Below, piece by piece: positions 40,105 through 49,271 of a stretch of 52,788 nucleotides of DNA. Source of the DNA: Clostridia bacterium. Its GTDB lineage: Bacteria > Bacillota > Clostridia > Christensenellales > Borkfalkiaceae. Position 1 is the first letter of the stretch, and every line of letters begins with the position of its first letter. The notes under the pieces are model-generated. The model was not told where the DNA came from. It made no database searches and was given only the letters and a program-made list of their open reading frames with translations. The stretch lies in assembly GCA_021204825.1 (NCBI GenBank), contig JAJPYR010000071.1, positions 1 through 52,788 on the forward strand, written 5' to 3'. The translations under genes were made by a program, and so were the position numbers.

Positions 40105-43100
40105 ATGACAAAGGCAAAGGAGAAGAAACCTGTCACAAAGAACGGCTTTACAGTCTTCACGGCCATCCTGGCAGTGGTTATGGCCATCTGCCTTGCATTG
40201 GCAATTGTGGCACCCGTTCTTACTACATCTCAGTACGATGATGTTCTCCGCCAGTTCTTCGGCGAGGCCGCAGGCAAGGTCAACGGCGAAGGCTATGAGA
40301 AGGTCACGGACGGATACGACACACAGTACGTGAAGTCAGATTACAACTCAGAGGCGGAAGTCCAGGCTGCCGCAAAGGATTACTTCAGGTCGGCTGCCGG
40401 CGAAGGCTATGTGCTTCTTAAGAATGATACGGACAACGGCAAGGGTCTTCCCATCGCAACCAGCTCAAGCAGTCCTGTGACGCTTGACCTCTATTCTCAG
40501 TCTTCCGTGGACTTCATAATCGGCGGGACAGGATCAGGAACGTCAGACGCAAGTTCAACGCTCAAGGACGGCTTCGAGTCAGTCGGATACAAAGTAAACG
40601 AAGATCTCTGGAACTTCTACAAGAGATCCGGATATCAGAGAGACGGAGGAGCGCTTGTATATGGCCAGGCTGAGGCCTGGGGCATCAACGAAGTTCCCCT
40701 CAACGAGCTTGAGAGCAAAGTCGGCACCGTCCAGTCCATTGCCCAGAAGGGCGGCACTGCCGTGTTCATCATGGCAAGGACCGGCGGCGAAGGCAGAGAC
40801 GAGGCACGCGAGATGGCCGATTGGACAGACATTGAGGAAGACAAGTCCAAGAGCTATCTTGAGCCGGATTCAGTAGAGCTCAATATCATAAATGAACTTA
40901 ACACGTATTATGACAACATCATCCTCGTCCTCAACACCAACAACGTCATGGAGACCAGATGGGTCGATAACTATGAGAACATCAAGTCCGTAATCTGGGT
41001 GCCTGGCGGCGGCGACCAGGCTGTATATGCTCTTGCAGATCTCTTCTGCGGCAATGCAACGCCTTCAGGACATCTTGTGGACACCATGGCATACAGCGAC
41101 ATGTCCTCACCCGCAATGGTCAACTTCGGAGACATTGCATACGTTGATTCAAACGGCAAAGAGACAGGCTACTATGGTCTTTCCTATGACGAGGGCATCT
41201 ACGTAGGCTACAAGTATTACGAGACCCGTTACTATGATTCCATAGCAAACTCCAATTCAACCACTGATTTCAAAGCCGTCAGCACGGCCGGTGTATACGG
41301 AACTGAGTCAGACGGGAAGTGGGATTATGACTATGAAGTCGATTACGCATTCGGCTATGGCATGAGCTACACGAGCTTCTCCTGGAGCGACTTCTCCGTG
41401 ACTCCAGGCAACAGCGGCACCGTAACGGCGGATGACACGCTCACCGTATCCGTAACGGTCACCAATGACGGCGACTATGCCGGCAAGGATGTAGTGGAAG
41501 TATACGCAAGCGCACCTTATACGCAGTTTGACATGGACAACTACATTGAGAAGCCTGCGGTTACCCTCGTTGGTTATGCAAAGACGGATACTCTGTACCC
41601 TGCATCAGAAGCAAATGATACAAATAAGCCCAATTCTCAGACTCTCACAATTACTGTCAATGTAAGCGACCTCACATCCTATGATGATGTTGTCTATGAT
41701 ACATACATTCTTGAGAGCGGAGATTACTACATCACGGCAGCCACAGACGCCCATGAGGCGGTGAACAACGTCATCGCTGCGCAGATTAAGGACGAATCAG
41801 TCAGCATTTCAGATTTCAGCAAGGGCGATTCCAGCCTCGTATACACATACAACCCGACGCTGCCGTCCGGATCTTCCGACGGAATCGACCCCGTGACGTT
41901 CAGCAAATCCTCAACAGGAACGACCATCACCAACCAGTTCGGTGACACAACAGACTCAGACGGCAACCTTATAGCAAACTCTGCAGAAGGCGGCACAAAC
42001 CTCACTGCACGTGACAAGTACCTCACTCGCCAGGACTGGGAAGGCTCATGGCCTCAGAAGAATGCGACACAGTCCACAAACCATTCTGCATTCAGTGAAG
42101 TGGGAGGATATACTTGGAACAGAACAATTGACTCCGGAACACTTTCAAAGCTTCAGGCGTGCGGCACAGCCGAGGCCGCAGGCAACCCTGTAAGCGATGA
42201 CAGCATTACATCAGACATGGCCGGAAAACTCGGACAGAGCGGTGACCTTGAGCTCATAGACTACCGCGGACTCGAATACAAGGACTGCGACTGGTTCGCC
42301 CTTGTAAGCCAGATGCCCAAGAAGGACGTTATAAAGATTCTCGGAGCTTCCGGATACACTACATCCAGGTCTGAGTCAATCAACAAGCCCAGGACACTGG
42401 ACTATGACGGCCCTGCAGGACTCAATGAGATGACCACAGGCGCTCTGCTTTCAGTTGCATACCCCGCAGAAGTCAACATGGCAGCAACATGGAACATTGA
42501 AGTTTCCGAAAAGATGGGATACTTCATGGGGGAGGACAGCCTTCAGAACGGCGTAGCCGGCTGGTACGGCCCCGCAATGGACATCCACCGCACACCGTTC
42601 TCCGGACGCAACTTCGAGTATTATTCTGAAGACGCTTTCATGTCAGGATCAATGGGAAGAGTGGCCGTAAAGGCTGCCGCAGAGAAGGGCGTATACGCAT
42701 ACGTAAAGCATTATGCCCTCAACGACCAGGAAGACCACAGAGCGGATAACGGCGTTGCAACATACGCAAACGAGCAGACCATGCGTGAGAATTATCTCAA
42801 GGTGTTCCAGATGGTTTGCGAAGACAACTACGCGACAGTAAACTATCTCGAAGCGGATGGCAACGGCGGCTACACCGCAGCTTCAGCCCAGGTTCCCGCA
42901 ATGAGAGCAGTGATGAGCGCCATGAACCGTGTGGGTTCCGTATGGGCCGGCGGCAACTACGCACTCCTCCAGGCTGTTCTCCGTGACGAGTGGGGATTCA
43001 ACGGTTTAGTGCTTACAGACATGCAGGTTGGCGCTTATATGAACGCAGCACAGGAAATCCGTGCAGGCGGTGATGCCATCCTCATCAACACAGGCAACGG

Positions 43101-43356
43101 ATCAAGCAACATCTCCCTGAATACCAATGCGGACATCTATTACGCCAAGCAGGCAATGTCCCATGTACTCTTTGCCGTAACCAACTCCAACGCAATGAAC
43201 GGACTGATGCACGGCGTTTCCATTCCTTCCAACCCGTTCGCTTATTACTATCTTGTTGTAGCCGCCATTGATGTGGTTGCAGCCGCAGGCTTCATAATCT
43301 GCGCAGTTGCAATCAGCCGCAGACGGAAGAGATACATGAAAGAGCAGAAGGGCTGA
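40105..43356 (+). CDS. Membrane-anchored GH3 beta-glucosidase, domain order inverted
   Basis: A 1083-residue glycoside hydrolase family 3 protein. An N-terminal membrane helix (VFTAILAVVMAICLALAIVA) is followed by the alpha/beta sandwich domain with RTGGEGRD (acid/base E229), a fibronectin-III-like domain (TVSVTVTNDGDYAGKDVVEV), a Ser/Thr/Asp-rich stretch, and only then the TIM barrel with GRNFEYYSEDAF, KHYALNDQE and the nucleophile D972 in LVLTDMQVG. Most GH3 enzymes have the barrel first; this reversed order is known from Ruminococcus-type beta-glucosidases. A second membrane helix (YYYLVVAAIDVVAAAGFII) and a basic tail end the protein. It probably cleaves oligosaccharides at the cell surface. 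Confidence 0.88.
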   Translation: MTKAKEKKPVTKNGFTVFTAILAVVMAICLALAIVAPVLTTSQYDDVLRQFFGEAAGKVNGEGYEKVTDGYDTQYVKSDYNSEAEVQAAAKDYFRSAAGEGYVLLKNDTDNGKGLPIATSSSSPVTLDLYSQSSVDFIIGGTGSGTSDASSTLKDGFESVGYKVNEDLWNFYKRSGYQRDGGALVYGQAEAWGINEVPLNELESKVGTVQSIAQKGGTAVFIMARTGGEGRDEAREMADWTDIEEDKSKSYLEPDSVELNIINELNTYYDNIILVLNTNNVMETRWVDNYENIKSVIWVPGGGDQAVYALADLFCGNATPSGHLVDTMAYSDMSSPAMVNFGDIAYVDSNGKETGYYGLSYDEGIYVGYKYYETRYYDSIANSNSTTDFKAVSTAGVYGTESDGKWDYDYEVDYAFGYGMSYTSFSWSDFSVTPGNSGTVTADDTLTVSVTVTNDGDYAGKDVVEVYASAPYTQFDMDNYIEKPAVTLVGYAKTDTLYPASEANDTNKPNSQTLTITVNVSDLTSYDDVVYDTYILESGDYYITAATDAHEAVNNVIAAQIKDESVSISDFSKGDSSLVYTYNPTLPSGSSDGIDPVTFSKSSTGTTITNQFGDTTDSDGNLIANSAEGGTNLTARDKYLTRQDWEGSWPQKNATQSTNHSAFSEVGGYTWNRTIDSGTLSKLQACGTAEAAGNPVSDDSITSDMAGKLGQSGDLELIDYRGLEYKDCDWFALVSQMPKKDVIKILGASGYTTSRSESINKPRTLDYDGPAGLNEMTTGALLSVAYPAEVNMAATWNIEVSEKMGYFMGEDSLQNGVAGWYGPAMDIHRTPFSGRNFEYYSEDAFMSGSMGRVAVKAAAEKGVYAYVKHYALNDQEDHRADNGVATYANEQTMRENYLKVFQMVCEDNYATVNYLEADGNGGYTAASAQVPAMRAVMSAMNRVGSVWAGGNYALLQAVLRDEWGFNGLVLTDMQVGAYMNAAQEIRAGGDAILINTGNGSSNISLNTNADIYYAKQAMSHVLFAVTNSNAMNGLMHGVSIPSNPFAYYYLVVAAIDVVAAAGFIICAVAISRRRKRYMKEQKG

Positions 43357-43443
43357 TATTTCAAAGCATATCCGTACAGACATGACCTGCTGTCCGTGAA
43401 GAACATCCCTTCATGGCTTCCGGGCAGCATATTGCCGACAATA

Positions 43444-43471
43444 GAACGGCGCCGCAAGGCGCCGTTCTTTC
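43444..43471 (+). terminator. Terminator of the GH3 gene
   Basis: GAACGGCGCC, loop GCAA, GGCGCCGTTC, then TTT. Confidence 0.85.
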
Positions 43472-43608
43472 GTGTCCCCGCAGGCCCGCATATGCCTCAT
43501 GCAGACGCCTCACATATGCCGCCCATGATTTTGTGTATAAGATAGACACAAAATATGACAGGCATAAAGATACCAGGTGAAAGTTGTGTGAACTTTTTGT
43601 TGCACATC

Positions 43609-43638
43609 TTGCAAAATCCTTAGGCGGCGCTATATAAT
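43609..43638 (+). promoter_or_regulatory. Promoter P1 before the GH65 pseudogene
   Basis: TTGCAA (43609-43614), 18 bp, TATAAT (43633-43638). Confidence 0.55.
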
Positions 43639-43787
43639 GCCGGCTGTGGCAGAACATAATGAACACAGCATAAAGCAAAGTTTTGCTTTCCTGCATCCCG
43701 CAGGAGCCGGCCGGCATGTCTGCCTGCGGCATTGCATATCAAAGGGCGGCGGTTTTGAAGTTGCAATGTTATGAGCAAACATAACTA

Positions 43788-43816
43788 TTTACTTTCCGGT
43801 TTTGCTGGTATATAAT
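43788..43816 (+). promoter_or_regulatory. Promoter P2 before the GH65 pseudogene
   Basis: TTTACT (43788-43793), 17 bp, TATAAT (43811-43816). Confidence 0.6.
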
Positions 43817-43971
43817 CATAAGCTGTTGCGGAAAAATCAGATCCTGCACTGAAGTGGCAGATGCCGGATGGGGGGAGCATGCGGCTGTAACTGAAACCTG
43901 CTGAGTACCCTTCAAAAGAGGGGCCGGAACGTACAGCAGGCCTTAGGCACAAGGCAACAGGCTGATGACAT

Positions 43972-44689
43972 ATGTAATACTACAGGGATGTTCTGTTCTC
44001 AGTCACGGATGAGGGCTTTTCCAAAGATTCGGTTGCAAACAACGGCAACAAATTTCTCATAGCCAACGGATACATGGGGAACAGAGGCACGCTGGACGGC
44101 TTTACTAAGGAACAGCTGGCAGCGTACACGCTTGGCGGATTTTATGACCGCGTAAGGGGAAAAACAGCGAGACTGTAAATGCGCCGGACCCCTTCTGGCT
44201 CAGAGTATCTTTGGACGGCGTCCTTCTGGACCCGCTGAAAACAGAGCCTTCAAGCCACAGACAGAAGCTGGACCTGAAGCATGTGGAGTTCAGCCGCGGC
44301 ACGGCCTTTGCCGTGAACGGCAAGGAGATAACCATCCATACAAGCAGAGTTCTCTGCGGGGATGAGTACCACGGGCGCCAGGCACTGTGGAGATAACATC
44401 AGGCACAGACTGCTGCGTGGGGGTGGAGTGCGGCATCAATGCGGATGTCTGGGACATCAACGGACCCCATCTGGAGAATATAACCTTCAGAAAGGTAAAA
44501 GGCGGCATTGCATGCGAGTGCCTTGCACAGGAGAAGAAGGTGCCCCTGTCCGTTGCCCTCATTCTTTCCGGCATAGAGACCGGCACCAACGGCGGCTTCA
44601 GGACAGCGTCCATAGACTACGCCGCAGAGCACGGCGCAGGGGACTGCGTCATGAAGACCTTTTCAGACCTTATCGGCATAATCCTTTAA
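43972..44689 (+). pseudogene. GH65 disaccharide phosphorylase fragment (kojibiose/maltose type)
   Basis: Three frames together give the N-terminal domain of a family 65 glycosyl hydrolase: YYRDVLFSVTDEGF and FLIANGYMGNRGTLDGF (43978-44170), then DPFWLRVSLDGVLLDP and LDLKHVEFSRGTAFAV (to about 44385), then CGINADVWDINGPHL (44387-44689). The start codon is followed at once by a stop (ATG-TAA), there are one-base shifts near 44160 (a G/A run) and near 44385 (one G lost in GCACTGTGG), and the catalytic barrel is absent. About 240 of some 750 residues remain. It once would have split alpha-linked disaccharides with phosphate, fitting the adjacent GH3 enzyme. Confidence 0.8.
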
Positions 44690-44696
44690 GGCTGTG

Positions 44697-44790
44697 TGGC
44701 CACCATAGCAGGATGAGTGGCCAAAACTAATGGGCTTGAGTGGCCAGGATACCGCTTCCAGTGGCCAGCATAAGCGGTATAGGGTGGCTA
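44697..44790. repeat. Five TGGCC words phased 21/23/21/23 bp
   Basis: TGGCCA at 44697, 44718, 44741 and 44762, and TGGCTA at 44785. Flanking bases are partly shared (GAGTGGCCA; CAGTGGCCAG). Alternate spacing of 21 and 23 puts each core on the same DNA face every two helical turns. It ends 37 bases before the aldo/keto reductase ATG. Confidence 0.85.
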
Positions 44791-44826
44791 AGATAACAGG
44801 ATACAGAAACACACAAGAGGAACAGG

Positions 44827-45969
44827 ATGGCAAAGAAACTGGGATTCGGGACAATGAGGCTGCCGCTTCTGGATGAGCAGGACCAGGCAAGCATAGACAT
44901 AGAGCAGTACTGCAGGATGGCAGACCTTTTTGTGGAGCGCGGGTTCACGTACTTTGACACCGCCTGGATGTATCATAACCACAACGCGGAGGATGCATTC
45001 AGGAAGGCGGTCTCGGAGAGGCTCCCCAGGGATAAGTACACGATAGCGGACAAGATGCCCACAATGATGCTGTACGGACCGAAGGCGCAGGAGGAGATCT
45101 TCGAGGCCCAGCTAAAGAAGCTGGGTGTGGACGTCTTTGATTACTACCTTATCCACAACCTCAACGTGGACAACTATGCGGAGTGCCTGAAGTACGGGAC
45201 CATAGAGTACGTGGAGGAGCAGAAGGCCAGGGGCAGGATAAAGCACCTTGGTTTCAGTTTCCATGACAACGCGGACTTTCTGGAGATGCTTTTAAAGAAG
45301 TACCCGGAGATGGAGTTCGTGCAGCTGCAGCTGAACTATCTGGACTGGGACAATGACGCAATTCAGAGCCGCAGGTGCTATGAGACGGCGCGAAAGTACA
45401 ACAAGGAGATTGTTGTAATGGAGCCCGTCAAGGGAGGGGTTCTTGCCAAGCTTCCGCCGGTGGCGGAGAAGATCTTAAGGGACATACATCCGGACTGGAG
45501 CCCGGCGGAATGGGCCATAAAGTTTGCGGCCTCGCTGCCCGGAGTAAGGCTCGTCCTGTCCGGCATGACATCCATAGAGCAGCTGGATGAAAACACTGCA
45601 TTCTTGCAGGACTTTGTGCCTCTTACGGATGAGGAAGTGCAGGCGGTCTTCAAGGTCAGGGACATCATCATGAATGACGGCTCCATTCCCTGCACAAGGT
45701 GCCGCTACTGCGTGGAGGCAAACACCTGCCCCATGGGCATCCCCATCCCGGACTACTTCACCCTGTACAACATAGACCTTCTGGACGTGCAGAACGCAGC
45801 CACAGGCTGGACCCCGCAGGAGCAGTATTACGGCAATATGGTTGGCCACGGAGCGGGAAGGGCATCCGGATGCATAGGCTGCAGAGGGTGTGAGAGCGTC
45901 TGCCCGCAGCACATAAAAATCACGGAATGGATGGAGAAAGTCTCAAAGCGCTTTGACTCCGTCACCTAA
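44827..45969 (+). CDS. Aldo/keto reductase with C-terminal 4Fe-4S clusters (first copy)
   Basis: A 380-residue protein. The aldo/keto reductase barrel keeps the catalytic tetrad: FDTAWMY (D44, Y49), ADKMP (K76) and YYLIHN (H111). A C-terminal extension carries two ferredoxin-like clusters: CTRCRYCVEANTCP (about residue 290) and CIGCRGCESVCPQ (about 350). Such Fe-S aldo/keto reductases occur in anaerobes and are thought to exchange electrons with ferredoxin-like donors. It is paralogous to 49272-50411. It follows AGAGGAAC. The TGGCC array upstream may regulate it. Substrate unknown. Confidence 0.88.
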   Translation: MAKKLGFGTMRLPLLDEQDQASIDIEQYCRMADLFVERGFTYFDTAWMYHNHNAEDAFRKAVSERLPRDKYTIADKMPTMMLYGPKAQEEIFEAQLKKLGVDVFDYYLIHNLNVDNYAECLKYGTIEYVEEQKARGRIKHLGFSFHDNADFLEMLLKKYPEMEFVQLQLNYLDWDNDAIQSRRCYETARKYNKEIVVMEPVKGGVLAKLPPVAEKILRDIHPDWSPAEWAIKFAASLPGVRLVLSGMTSIEQLDENTAFLQDFVPLTDEEVQAVFKVRDIIMNDGSIPCTRCRYCVEANTCPMGIPIPDYFTLYNIDLLDVQNAATGWTPQEQYYGNMVGHGAGRASGCIGCRGCESVCPQHIKITEWMEKVSKRFDSVT

Positions 45970-46182
45970 ATGCGGCCCTCTTTCTCAGATATGAGAAAAC
46001 AGGTCCCAAAACCAGGGAAAAAGGCCTTTCGCACAGCAATTATGCGTTTGCATAGTACTCAGAAGGCCCTTTGGCCCCTTTTAAAGGGCAAAACAGGCCC
46101 CTTCCATGGGCGGATTATATTAGACATAATACCGGGGCGGCAAGGCGCAGAGCGCCAAAGCGGCCCTGCAGAGGATATACAG

Positions 46183-47403
46183 ATGCTGTATTTGGAATGC
46201 TATTCCGGCATAAGCGGAGACATGTTCGCGGCGGCCATGATATCCCTCGGAGCCAACAGGGAGAAGCTCATGAATGCCCTGGACTCGCTTAAGCTGGATG
46301 CGCAGATAGAGATTGGGCTTGCGGAGAAGTGCGGCATACAGGCCACATCCTTCAAGGTGCATGAGGAAGAGCATAAGCACCATGAGGACAAGGACAATAA
46401 AGGGCACAGCCACCGGAACCTTAAGGATGTCACGGACATCATACTTGCCTCATCCATGACAGACCGCGCGAAGGAGACCGCCCTCAGGATCTTCCGCATA
46501 CTTGCGGAGGCGGAAGGCAAGGTGCACGGAAAGCCTGCGGAGGATGTGCACTTCCACGAAGTGGGCGCAGTGGACTCCATTATAGACATATGTGCGGCGG
46601 CAATATGCCTGGATGACCTTGGCATTACGGAAGCAAAGATAACGCCTATAGCTTCCGGCAGGGGGCACGTGAAGTGCCTGCACGGGTTAATGCCCCTGCC
46701 TGCCCCTGCGGTTGTGGAGATTGCAAAGGAGTACGCCTTAAGGCTTGTGCCCACGGACGAGGACGGCGAGACGGTTACGCCAACGGGAGCTGCCATTGCG
46801 GCTGCTTTGTACTGCGGGGACACCATATCCGGCTCATACAGGATTCTTGCGTCCGGCACGGGTGCGGGGGAAAGGGACTTCCCCTGGGCCAATGTTCTCA
46901 GGGCATACTCAATAGAAGAGGGCGTGAAGACGGACGTTGCCGGCGGGGATGCTGCGAAGGAGAGCGGCATCATAATGCTGGAAACCAATATAGATGACTG
47001 CAGCAGCGAGGCCTTGGGGTTCGTTGCGGAGAGGCTCATGAAGGAAGGGGCCAGGGATGTGTTCTATGTTCCTGCATTCATGAAGAAGGGCAGGCCGGCG
47101 TATCTTCTCAAGGTTGTATGCGAGACTGCGGACAGGGAGAAGATGGAGGACTTAATCTTCAAGCACACAAGCACAATAGGCATAAGGTGCGTGGCCGTGG
47201 ACCGCACGGCGCTTCCGAGGCGCATTGCGTTTGTGGACACCCCTTTCGGAAAAGCCAGGGTGAAGGTTGTCTCCCGCAAGGGTGAGACATTCTATTACCC
47301 GGAGTACGAGGACGTGGTATCCATAGCCCTCGCGTCGGGCCGTTCATTTGACGGCGTGTACGAAGAGATTCGCTGGAGTGCGACAAGGAATCTGCATGAC
47401 TGA
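46183..47403 (+). CDS. larC: Nickel-pincer cofactor biosynthesis protein LarC
   Basis: A 406-residue LarC, which inserts nickel into the pincer nucleotide with CTP. LYLECYSGISGDMFAAAMI, the His-rich HEEEHKHHEDKDNKGHSH loop (likely nickel handling), HFHEVGAVDSIIDI, TPTGAAIAAAL and NIDDCSSEALG are visible. In Lactiplantibacillus plantarum larC is read by a programmed frameshift; here one uninterrupted frame encodes both parts. ATG at 46183 has GAGG upstream; the frame extends to 45970 without a ribosome site. It overlaps larE by 8 bases. Confidence 0.92.
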   Translation: MLYLECYSGISGDMFAAAMISLGANREKLMNALDSLKLDAQIEIGLAEKCGIQATSFKVHEEEHKHHEDKDNKGHSHRNLKDVTDIILASSMTDRAKETALRIFRILAEAEGKVHGKPAEDVHFHEVGAVDSIIDICAAAICLDDLGITEAKITPIASGRGHVKCLHGLMPLPAPAVVEIAKEYALRLVPTDEDGETVTPTGAAIAAALYCGDTISGSYRILASGTGAGERDFPWANVLRAYSIEEGVKTDVAGGDAAKESGIIMLETNIDDCSSEALGFVAERLMKEGARDVFYVPAFMKKGRPAYLLKVVCETADREKMEDLIFKHTSTIGIRCVAVDRTALPRRIAFVDTPFGKARVKVVSRKGETFYYPEYEDVVSIALASGRSFDGVYEEIRWSATRNLHD

Positions 47404-48217
47404 CACAGAAAAAGCGGCTCTTGCTGTAAAAGAGCAGAAACTGTATGACATTGTCCGCGGCTTTCTCCCGGGAGGCATATATCTTGCCTTCTCCGGAGGC
47501 ACGGACAGCGCAGTCCTTTTAAAGGTCTGCCTCAACCTGCAGAAAGAGACCGGCGGCAAAGTGCAGCCCGTATACGGCTATTCCTGCCTGCAGTGCGAGA
47601 CAGATGAAGAGGTAAAGGCCATAGCGGCACGCATAGGCGCGCCCCTTGAGATCATGCCCTTGTCCCGCGAGGTTATGGAGGATGTCCTCAAAAACCCTGT
47701 GGAGCGCTGCTACCTTTGCAAGACCCACATCTTTACCGGCATGAAAGAGCTTGCAGAAGCTGCAGGCTGCAAAACCGTCATGGACGGAACCAACGAGGAG
47801 GATCTTCATAAGCACCGCCCGGGTCTTAAGGCCATAGCGGAGCTTGGCGTGGAGAGCCCCTTTGCAGACGCAGGCTTTTCCAAGAGCGAAGTGCGTGCTT
47901 TGGGAGAAAAGCTGGGAGTTGCGGAGTACAATAAGGAGGCGGACAGCTGCATAGCAACAAGAGTCTCATACAAGACATACATAGACCAGGACATGATAGA
48001 CCTTTTAAAGCGCGGCGAGAAGTATCTCAAGGGCAGAGGTTATACATATGTCCGCATACGCATGATACAGTTCATGGCCCGCATAGAAGTGAAGAAGGAT
48101 GAGATCCAGCGCTTCATGGATGACTCAGACCGCCTTGTGGCAGACCTCCGCGCTCTGGGATTCAAGTATCTCACCCTGGACATGAGCGGTTACGAAGAGA
48201 GCCCGCTGGAAGTATAA
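47396..48217 (+). CDS. larE: Pincer cofactor sulfur-transfer enzyme LarE
   Basis: A 273-residue PP-loop ATPase that activates the pyridine carboxylate and adds sulfur. The PP-loop is FSGGTDS (about 32-38). The sacrificial Cys of the L. plantarum enzyme has a counterpart in EADSCIATRV (C185), so this copy is probably the single-turnover type; extra Cys also occur in RCYLCKTH and SCLQCET, which might support a metal cluster. It starts inside the larC end (ATG at 47396), with AAGGAA before it. Confidence 0.92.
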   Translation: MTDTEKAALAVKEQKLYDIVRGFLPGGIYLAFSGGTDSAVLLKVCLNLQKETGGKVQPVYGYSCLQCETDEEVKAIAARIGAPLEIMPLSREVMEDVLKNPVERCYLCKTHIFTGMKELAEAAGCKTVMDGTNEEDLHKHRPGLKAIAELGVESPFADAGFSKSEVRALGEKLGVAEYNKEADSCIATRVSYKTYIDQDMIDLLKRGEKYLKGRGYTYVRIRMIQFMARIEVKKDEIQRFMDDSDRLVADLRALGFKYLTLDMSGYEESPLEV

Positions 48218-48322
48218 TCCCTGCAGAACGCACATGCATCTGCAGCGCCATTTCAGGCGCCCAAAGCGCCTTGTGCGCACCCATGCGTCACACACCATAC
48301 ACAGCACTGCACATTATTACAT

Positions 48323-49078
48323 ATGGATATAAAGGAAATACTGCAGCAGGTTAAGTCCGGAGAGCTCCCCGTAGAGGAGGCCGAAATAATGCTTGGCGGG
48401 CAGGAATATGAAGACATCGGCGTGGCCAAGATAGACTTCAGCCGCTCCAAAAGGAGGGGCTTCGGTGAAGTGGTCTTCTGCCAGCAGAAGGCAAAGGAGC
48501 ACCTTTTAAGCATATACTCCGCATACAGGGAGCGCGGCATAAACGTCCTTGGCACCAGAGCCTCGGAGGACCAGTACAACTACGTTCATTCTTCCATCCC
48601 TGAAGTCCTCTATGACCCCGTTTCACGCATTCTCAAATATGAGCCTTCCCCTGTTCCCAGGTGCGGCCTTGTGGCCGTCTGCACCGGAGGCACTGCGGAC
48701 ATCCCCGTTGCGGAAGAGGCGGCCCAGACCGCAGAATTCCACGGAGCAAACGTCCTCCGCATGTATGACGTCGGCGTGGCAGGCATACACCGTCTTCTGT
48801 ACAACATAGAGGACATACGCAAAGCGAACTGCATAATAGCTGTAGCCGGCATGGAAGGCGCCCTTGGGGGCGTCATAACAGGGCTTGTGGACAAGCCCGT
48901 GATAGCCGTTCCCACATCCGTAGGGTACGGCACCGGCTTAGGCGGCATAGCGCCCCTTTTGTCCATGCTCAATTCCTGCTCCGAGGGGATGACGGTAGTA
49001 AACATAGACAACGGCTTCGGCGCCGGCTACTCCGCGGCGCAGATAAACAGGCTCATCCAGAAATCCAAAGAGAGCTAA
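48323..49078 (+). CDS. larB: Pincer cofactor carboxylase/hydrolase LarB
   Basis: A 251-residue LarB that carboxylates nicotinic acid adenine dinucleotide and releases AMP, the first step of the pincer cofactor pathway. The N-terminal SGELPVEEAE helix pair, DFSRSKRRGFGEVVFC, and the AIR-carboxylase-like GLVAVCTGGTADIPVAEEA, YDVGVAGIHRLL and PTSVGYGTG blocks are clear. No purine-rich ribosome site lies before the ATG. It is 105 bases after larE, in the same direction. No larA racemase is in the window. Confidence 0.93.
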   Translation: MDIKEILQQVKSGELPVEEAEIMLGGQEYEDIGVAKIDFSRSKRRGFGEVVFCQQKAKEHLLSIYSAYRERGINVLGTRASEDQYNYVHSSIPEVLYDPVSRILKYEPSPVPRCGLVAVCTGGTADIPVAEEAAQTAEFHGANVLRMYDVGVAGIHRLLYNIEDIRKANCIIAVAGMEGALGGVITGLVDKPVIAVPTSVGYGTGLGGIAPLLSMLNSCSEGMTVVNIDNGFGAGYSAAQINRLIQKSKES

Positions 49079-49093
49079 AACGGCTCTCTTTAT
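49067..49093 (+). terminator. Terminator at the end of larB
   Basis: AAAGAGAGC pairs with GCTCTCTTT; the stem begins inside the last larB codons. Confidence 0.75.
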
Positions 49094-49271
49094 TAACACC
49101 CCTCACGCAAACCATATCCGCACATAAGAAACATAACGCTTCTGGTTCGCATACGGCAGGAAATGAAACGCTGCCGTAACGCTAACGCAGCACTAACGGC
49201 ACACCATCTCCGGCAGGGGATGGCACAAGGGCGGGGAATGAAAGACTATATCCACACAAGGAGACAATCAC

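Larger units (their letters stand above)
43472..43971. other. Long leader region before the GH65 pseudogene
   Basis: Two promoter-like pairs (43609-43638 and 43788-43816) and a mini-frame ATG-CGG-CTG-TAA near 43878 after a GGGGGGAG ribosome site. No gene is supported; the region looks like the surviving regulatory zone of the decayed phosphorylase gene. Confidence 0.5.

Noticed and set aside
43361..43732. Minus-strand gene after the GH3 gene
   Set aside because: It overlaps the GH3 terminator and an upstream promoter of the next locus and has no recognisable motif.
45970..46182. N-terminal extension of larC
   Set aside because: No ribosome site, and family members begin at the LYLECYSGISGD segment.
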